The notes under the pieces: generated by a model
Seen by the model: only the letters and a program-made list of their open reading frames with translations
Told to the model about the DNA's origin: nothing
Database searches by the model: none
NCBI RefSeq assembly: GCF_040802235.1
Contig: NC_133156.1
Coordinates: 185,392,351-185,456,350, forward strand
Direction: 5' to 3'
Length of the DNA: 64,000 bases
From: Manis javanica
Lineage: Eukaryota; Chordata; Mammalia; Pholidota; Manidae
Part shown: piece by piece, positions 57,700 through 64,000 of the stretch
Numbering within the stretch: position 1 is the stretch's first letter
Layout of the letters: the number at the start of each line of letters is the position of its first letter
Program-made: the position numbers and the translations under genes

Positions 57700-57850
57700 T
57701 GGATCTCTTACCATGTACGACCTTGGGCAGATTATTGAGCTTCATTGGGGCTCAATTTCTTGTCTGCAAGAAGTAAATGAGTTAATGCACATGGAGTACT
57801 TAGAATAGTACTTAGAATAGTACTTAGAATAGTACTGCTCATAGGCAGTG
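57700..57850 (-). repeat. MIR SINE with 12-bp tandem expansion
   Basis: 'cgaccttgggcagattattg' and 'gtctgcaagaagtaaatgag' are reverse-strand MIR. At 57797-57838 the MIR-derived unit 'agtacttagaat' is repeated three times plus a partial copy. Confidence 0.75.
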
Positions 57851-58479
57851 GTGTTCAAATGTTTGTTCTTTGCTCTTGCTGCTAATACAATGCATTCAAC
57901 TGCTTCATTCTGGAATCTGAGTAGCAAAGGAACAGGGAAGTTTCTGTAGCTCCCTCCTTGCAACTTTTTCTGTGGTCAGTAAAAGCCAAAATTCTTTATG
58001 CTAACTCAAGTCCTCAGGAACTGTCTATATATAATATTTGAAGAACTCATTTGATTTGGAAGGAATTTATGATAATAGAAGAACCTTTATTTTTTATTCT
58101 GCCTTGCTGTTTTTTATTTTTAGTTAGGAAAAAGACAGTGGTTCAGTTCAGGTTTAATGAAGGTTAATTATTCTTACTCTCTTGTTTTCAGTATTCACCC
58201 TAACTCCTTTTAACAATAAATAACTGCTTGTTTATTGGGGCTTAGGGACAGGGAGTAATTGCAGGAAAAGTCCCCATCAGGATTCTGGAGAGGGAAAATA
58301 TTTTCTGATAGAAAAATTTGACTGAAAAAAATTCATATTTAAGTAAAGTCCTTTTTGGTGGTTTTTTTTTTTACTTGCAGTATTTGTTAAAAGCCAAATT
58401 ACTCTATTAAAATATGCCCTTATTTAAATTGAATGATTGTGTATTTTAATTACTATTTTAATATAGTTCATGCTTTTTG

Positions 58480-58835
58480 AAATAACATTCAAACAAAAAA
58501 GAATGAAAAGTTTAGAAAATGAGTTTGCTTTGATCCTATTCCCTAGTCCCTGCCTGTACTCATGGAGAATGTCTGTTTTGTGTATGTCTCTTTCCAGAGA
58601 CATACACCTTTTTCTACATACCTATATATACAGGTTTTAAAAAAATCAAATGGCATATGTTAAACACATTATATATTATATACAATGTTCTATGACTTTT
58701 TTAAACCACTTCTCATGTGTGTCACTACATAAATATTTACTTATTTATTTTTAATATTCCCTTGGTTGGATGTGCTGTAATTCATTTCACTGTTTCCCTA
58801 TTGATAAATATTTAGATTAGTATTTCCAGTATTTA
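58480..58835 (-). mobile_element. Old L1M, left part (split)
   Basis: 'tgatcctattccctagtccc', 'ctatatatacaggttttaaa' and 'gtttccctattgataaatat' match the reverse-strand L1M 3' UTR. The element appears to resume at 60385. Confidence 0.6.
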
Positions 58836-58839
58836 GTTA

Positions 58840-60060
58840 CAGGTTCATTCAAGAAATGTTTATTGACTTCTAGGAAGTACTAGTGAACAAAATACAAAAA
58901 TTCCTGCTCTCATGTAGTTATCTTAATTTTGAAGGTGGACAGACAGTAAACATATAAAGTAAATGTGTCAGATGCTATTGCAGACTGTAAGGTAGAGAAG
59001 AAGGGGAGTGCTGGGTGTGATAGGAGTTGTGTGCAGTTTAAAATAGGATAGTCGGGAAAAGTTTACCAATAGGTGACATGTGAGTTGAGATCTGGCAAAG
59101 GAGAAGTAATGAGCTCTGAACTGGTGAGGCACAAGCATTCTAGGAAGGGGAGAAGAGGTACAAGAAATACAAGCCCTGAGGTAGGGGCATGCTTGATGTG
59201 GAAGGGAAAAGCATGAGGCCATGGTGGTTAGCGCAGAATGAGCAAGGGATAGAGTGGGAGAAGATGAGGTTGCAGAGAAGGCACCAGAGTCAGGGCTTTT
59301 TGGGCCACTTTAAGGACTTTGCCTTTTACTGAGTGAGCTGGCAAATCTTTGGAAGTTTTCAAGCATCAGTGTGATATAATCTGGTTTATATTTGGAGTGA
59401 CTATTCTTCTGCTTTTTTATAATGAACTATTGGAAGGAAACAAGCAGGCCATTTAGAGAGGCTATTGCAACAATCCAGGGAAGACACAATGATGGTTTGG
59501 ACTAGCTTGGACCAGAGTTGTGGCAGTAGAGGTATTAGGATGTGGTTAGATTATGGATATATTTTAAAGGTAGGGTGAGAGAGGAGTCAAGGACCACTGT
59601 GTAATTTTAGATCTGAGCAATTGGAAAGGTGGACTTGCCATGAAATGAGATGGGAAGACTATGGTAGGCAAGACTAGGAATTTGGCTTTGGGCACATTAC
59701 TTTTGAGAGTCTATTAACATCCAACTAGAGGTAATGAGTAAGTAGGCATTTGGCGATGTAAATGTGGAGTTCAGTTGAGAGCTCAGGGCCAGAGATATGA
59801 ACCTGGGAGTCATCAGTTTATTAATACAGTTTAAGCCCTGAGCTTACCTAGGGAGTAAATTAGAGAAGAACAGAGAATCAAGGATAGTCCTGGGCCCTTC
59901 ATGGTTAAGAGTCTGAGGAAGTGAGAAAGATGCAGCAATGGAGATCAAAAAAGCAGCCTGTGAGCCAGGGGGGAAACCAACAAAATATGATGTCCTGAGA
60001 ACCAAACGAAGGGAGCCAGCAGGGTCAAATGATGACAGCTGAGAATTAACCATTTAATTT
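58840..60060 (+). repeat. Old mammalian repeat, family not named
   Basis: Starting 'tcattcaagaaatgtttatt', the block includes 'ccaataggtgacatgtgagt', 'aggctattgcaacaatccag', 'gaggagtcaaggaccactgt' and 'catttggcgatgtaaatgtg'. It shares several ordered segments with 44925-45720 and sits between two halves of an L1M, so it probably inserted into it. Confidence 0.6.
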
Positions 60061-60384
60061 AACATTGTGGCTGTTTGGGTGTCTTTGACAAAAGCAATTT
60101 TGAATGAGAAGTAGGGGCCTAATTGAAGTAGATTCAAGAAAGAATGGAAGGAGAAGAATTGGGACTGGTAGTGTAAGCAACTCTTTTGAGGAATTTGTTC
60201 TAAAAGGGAGATAGAAAATGGGCTTTAGTTAGAGAGGAATGTGAAGTCAAGATGTTTCTTTTGTTTCTTGTCCAAGATAGAGAAATAAATATTTAAAGCT
60301 TATAGGTAATGAGCTTGCAGAGCGAAAAATTGATGCAAGAGAAATTGGAGGAAATTCAGAGATTTGAGGAATCCATTTTCTTTC

Positions 60385-60870
60385 ATATGCATGTACACAG
60401 GGATTTCTGGAGGCCAGATTCTTAAGAGGATTTCCTGAGTCAAAGGGTATGTGCATTTGAAAAAACTACCAATTCATATTCCATTTTTAGTGTATACTCT
60501 TGATAACATTGAACTTTGCTAGTCTTTAAAATTATTGCCAATCTGATGGGTTTTATGCTTTGTAGAAACTCTATATAATCTAACTAATGCTTTGTTAGGT
60601 TTTAGCAAATATTTTCTCCCAGGCTGTTTCTTGCCTTCTAACTCTGCTTATGGTATAGTTTTGCCATGTAGATGTTTTTTCAGTTTTTCTGTAAAGTCTG
60701 TCATCCATTTCCTTTTATAGCATTTGGTTTTCATTTGGATTATATAAATACTTTATATAATCTTTTAATACATTTATATGTGTATCTTTTTAGTTTTAGT
60801 TCATTTGGAGTTTATTTTTGTGTATGTTAGGAAATAGGTATCTAAGTTTCCTGTCTTTTTCTATGTTCTT
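60385..60870 (-). mobile_element. Old L1M, right part
   Basis: 'gagtcaaagggtatgtgcat', 'attattgccaatctgatggg' and 'agatgttttttcagtttttc' match reverse-strand L1M. Confidence 0.7.
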
Positions 60871-62825
60871 AAACAGTTAAATACCGTTAAGAATTAACTG
60901 TTTCTTGAAGGTTTGGAAGAAATTATCTATAATATCTTCTGAGCTTGGATCCTTTTTGGAGGGTAGACCTTTGACTTTTAAATTTTTTCCCTGTGCTTAA
61001 TGATCTATTTGGTTTATGTACTTCTTTTTACATTAATTTTGGTAATTAATTTTTTCCCCGAACACCTCATTCTTCCAGATTTTCAAGTTTACTGGTTTAA
61101 AATTATCCATAAAGGGAAGAAATACTGTCTTCTCTATATTGGCAGTATATCCTTTGTATTTACACCTTTATCTGGGCAGCAGATGTTGGAGCCACCCTTT
61201 CACAGCTCTGGAAACTGGTTTAGCTGTTTTCAGTCCTCATGGTCCATGTCTTACCGCCCTTCATCTTGGAGTTATTCCTAGATTCTCCCCTTTTATTCAT
61301 AAGGGATTGCAGGCTCCTTGGCTCTGTTTCCTATCTGGCTGACCCCATTTGCTTTTTAGCTTACAAATACTTCTACTGTTGAGGTCTGCTGATGGGTATG
61401 TACCCTTATTGGCTTCCAGCATTACTATGTACTTACTTTTATATTTCTTCTACCATTTTGGAGAGATTTAGGGAGGAAGGAGAGACAAATATGTATCTTC
61501 AGTTAGCCTTTTGAAGTGGGAAGTCACAGTTCTGTCCTGTGTGGTTTTCCTTGTCAGAGTCCTCTCTCTGGTAGTTGCACAGTAGTGGAATAGTAACATA
61601 ACACATGTAGTGATAGTCAGATGGACTTCACTTTCTTCTTAAATGAAACCAGATGTCTAAGTGGAATATAGTAGTTGAGTAGAAATGTTGATATATTGTG
61701 ACTAAATATTCAAATACTACGTTTTAAACTTAAATTATATAGTTGTAACATTAGATCATTAAACCAACTTCCTTTTTTTATGGTTGAGGTATTTGAGGCC
61801 CAGAGGCATTCAGTGATTTATGAAAGGTGACATAGTCAGTGCTCAAGCAAGACACAAAGCCCGGATCTCTCTTTACTTCAGTTCTGCTATGCTCTTTGCT
61901 GTTTCATACATCTTGCTGTTTTACTTTACTGTGTAACGAAAGAGATATTTTCAGCTAATAAAAAAAATTGTTTTAAACCTAAAGGTGGTATGTATGGCTT
62001 GGAATTACTTCTGTGATCTGGTCTTAGATACCATATTTAATAAATTGATGTACATTTTGCTTTTTTCACATAGATATTAAATATTATGACATAAATGTGA
62101 ATTTTAAAAGAATGAGCTGTCAAGGTATGTTCTAGCCTAGATGGAAACCATATAGTTTATTTCTCCCAAGTTTCTTCTTTTATGCTTATAGACTTTATGT
62201 GATTTATGGCCTCTTTGAATTTCTTATTAATATTTTAAAGATGCTTAAGAAATATACATAAATATAGGCTTGAAAAATGATTTTTATGATAAATAACATA
62301 TTTCAGACTAGGATTTCTAATTTTTTAATTTAATATACTATGCTGCTAGATCACGACATTTAGGAGGCCCAGAGACAGTCAGTGGTTTATCTAAGGTGAC
62401 AAAATTTAGACATGTTAAAATATATGTTTTTCCAAAAAAGAAATTTGCTCATCATTTTTTTTTGACAAGCATTAACCATACTTTCATTGCTTTGCTTGGT
62501 CTTAACTTCAACAAAGTCTTTTAAATGAAAGATTTTTATTATTGATATTCCATGTTTTGTAGTCATGTCTTTAGTTCTTGAAAAGCATTGAGGATTTGGT
62601 ATGTGTTGCCTTAGAGGACGTGGATGGGACTCCTCCCCTCACACCACCCCAAGCAACTCAAAAAGAAAGGAAATTTGAATGTAATTGCTATAGGATTATA
62701 TTCTAAGGAGATTTGTTTAATTATCTTCAGGTTTGAACTTCTTTAGTTAATGTTGAAATATGTGGTATGACTATTGATTTTTTTTTTTGGTAACCTAAAG
62801 AGTAATGAGTTTAATATTTTTCCAG
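60871..62825. other. 3' part of C1D intron 1
   Basis: AT-rich. A MIR lies at 61755-61900 (plus; 'tttgaggcccagaggcattc', 'gaaaggtgacatagtcagtg') and a second MIR scrap at 62360-62410. The intron ends in a normal polypyrimidine-rich acceptor, 'tttaatatttttccag'. Confidence 0.6.
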
Positions 62826-62972
62826 TTGGTCATAATGGCAGAAGAAGAAATTAATGAAGATTATCCGGTAGAAATTCATGAGTATTTATCAACATTTGAG
62901 AATTCCATTGGTGCCGTGGATGAGATGCTGAAGACTATGATGTCTGTTTCTAGAAATGAGTTGTTGCAGAAG
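62826..62972 (+). CDS. C1D: C1D exon 2, with start codon
   Basis: The acceptor 'tatttttccag' precedes 62826 and the donor AAG|GTATTT follows 62972. The start is the ATG at 62835-62837, in a strong context (A at -3, G at +4), after nine untranslated bases. The exon codes for residues 1-46, beginning [18 protein letters not shown] and ending NELLQK, in phase 0. C1D is a nuclear Sas10/Utp3/C1D-family protein: an RNA-exosome cofactor (yeast Rrp47/Lrp1 relative) that also binds DNA-PK and acts as a nuclear-receptor corepressor. From memory the human protein (141 residues) differs here at only two positions (Gly3 and Ala20, Glu and Thr here). The rest of the gene continues to the right. Confidence 0.97.
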
Positions 62973-63718
62973 GTATTTTAAAAATGTAATTTCTGAAAAT
63001 GTAATTCATAAAACAGAGTGCAATGTTCTGAAACATATAGAAGAAGATATAGATTAATGATAATATGCTCCTTTCCTCTATTTCAATTTTATAAGTATTT
63101 GGATATCTTGAGGGAAAAAAACAAAACAGAAATCCAACCTCAGTAAATATTTCCTAATTATAATTTTATTTTGACTTGGTTTTGAAAAAAAGGAGCACAT
63201 TCTTTGACAGACTTTATCTTTGACCTTTTATGCATTTCAGTGATGTTATCAGGGTTTCTGGAAACCCTGTAGGACAAAAAGAGTAAATTGACTTTGACAG
63301 TCTTAAACAAATCTCATTATGTTTCTTTTGTCTTTGGTATTGCCTAAGCATTTTAGCCTGCTTCTTTATACATAAATGCCTCATGTACAATGTTTATGTT
63401 GACAAATTACTTTTGACATACACAGCCCAGATCATAACTACTGAAATCAAAATAATCCAAAAGAATTTTTCTTGGATTATACACATTCCTTGTCTAACTG
63501 AAGATGGTACCCTGAAGTGAAAATCTGTGGGCAAAAATCACTGGTTAACAAAACATCTTCATACTACACATCATTTCCAGATCGTTTGGTTATTGAATTA
63601 TAGGAAGTGAAAAAGAAAAGGAAATTTCTTTGATACATTGTGTTTGGTGAAAGTTTATAATATTATGTAATGGTGCTCAAAGTCTGTGTGTTTTTTCTTT
63701 CTTTTTTTTTTTTTATAG
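62973..63718 (+). other. C1D: C1D intron 2
   Basis: A 746-bp intron with GT...AG ends and a long T-rich tract before the acceptor ('ttttttttttttatag'). No repeat or other feature was recognised. Confidence 0.9.
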
Positions 63719-63785
63719 TTGGACCCACTTGAACAAGCAAAAGTGGATTTAGTTTCTGCTTACACATTAAATTCAATGTTTTGGG
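63719..63785 (+). CDS. C1D: C1D exon 3 (partial gene)
   Basis: This 67-bp exon continues the frame of exon 2: residues 47-68, beginning [15 protein letters not shown] and ending NSMFW, plus one base of the next codon (phase 1). The donor is TGGG|GTATGT. The segment is part of the N-terminal helical Sas10/C1D domain that, in the Rrp47 family, contacts the Rrp6/EXOSC10 exonuclease. It appears identical to the human sequence as I remember it. The remaining exons, coding for roughly the last 73 residues including the basic C-terminus, lie beyond the window. Confidence 0.96.
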
Positions 63786-64000
63786 GTATGTATATTACCT
63801 TGAAGTTAATTAGAAAGCAAATTATTTATTGTGTCAAAGGTGATTTATTTTTTAAATGCTAGCAATTTATATACAATTACACTTTATAACAATTTTAGTA
63901 GTTAGATATTTATTTCTTTTAAATCAGTATACCAGATGCCTACGAGGCAAACATAATTTAACATTACAAAGAAGTTGAATAATTTAATATTTAATCATTT

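Noticed and set aside
1..64000. CRISPR arrays, operons, tRNA or rRNA genes
   Set aside because: The window is mammalian nuclear DNA; no regularly spaced repeats of that type and no RNA-gene promoter boxes with cloverleaf potential were recognised.

Overview
This window is nuclear DNA of a placental mammal. It has isochore-like composition, CpG depletion outside one promoter, and a dense layering of mammalian repeats: MIR, L1M/HAL1, MLT1-type MaLR LTRs, hAT and Tigger DNA transposons, ERV LTRs and a younger L1. The only protein gene I can support is the 5' part of C1D on the + strand. No Alu, B1, carnivore tRNA-Lys SINE, ruminant/pig SINE or horse/bat SINE was seen in 64 kb. The youngest elements are L1 and L1-mobilised copies of an ERV whose 3' end I associate from memory with pangolin (Manis) sequences. 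Pangolin is therefore my best guess for the organism, as an inference only.

Layout. Positions 1 to about 42,740 are intergenic DNA upstream of C1D. Landmarks there are three solo LTRs with perfect 5-bp target duplications (5574-6006, 6302-6643, 7289-7721); an old HAL1/L1M split by a 2.16-kb chimeric retro-insertion (15158-17320); a solo LTR inside a MIR (18366-18861); an old L1 split by nested elements (about 32-33 kb); an MLT1 LTR split by a Tigger element (about 34 kb); and a second L1-mobilised ERV copy with a 3' transduction (37724-38570). Several non-repetitive, CpG-retaining blocks carry CTCF-like or CRE-like motifs and could be regulatory.

The C1D promoter and CpG island lie at about 42.75-43.17 kb, with a probable non-coding first exon ending at 42892. 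Intron 1 is about 20 kb. It holds a diverged 90-bp tandem duplication, old repeats, and a three-level nest at 47.0-54.7 kb: an L1M hit by a solo LTR, which was hit by an almost full-length but dead L1 on the opposite strand. Coding begins in exon 2 (ATG at 62835) and continues in exon 3 (to 63785); the remaining exons lie beyond the window.

The main interest is retrotransposon stratigraphy. Four insertions can be read to the base from target-site duplications and L1-endonuclease TTTT/AA sites, and three of the L1-machinery events carry extra sequence (two 3' transductions and one chimera). No undescribed gene system was identified.
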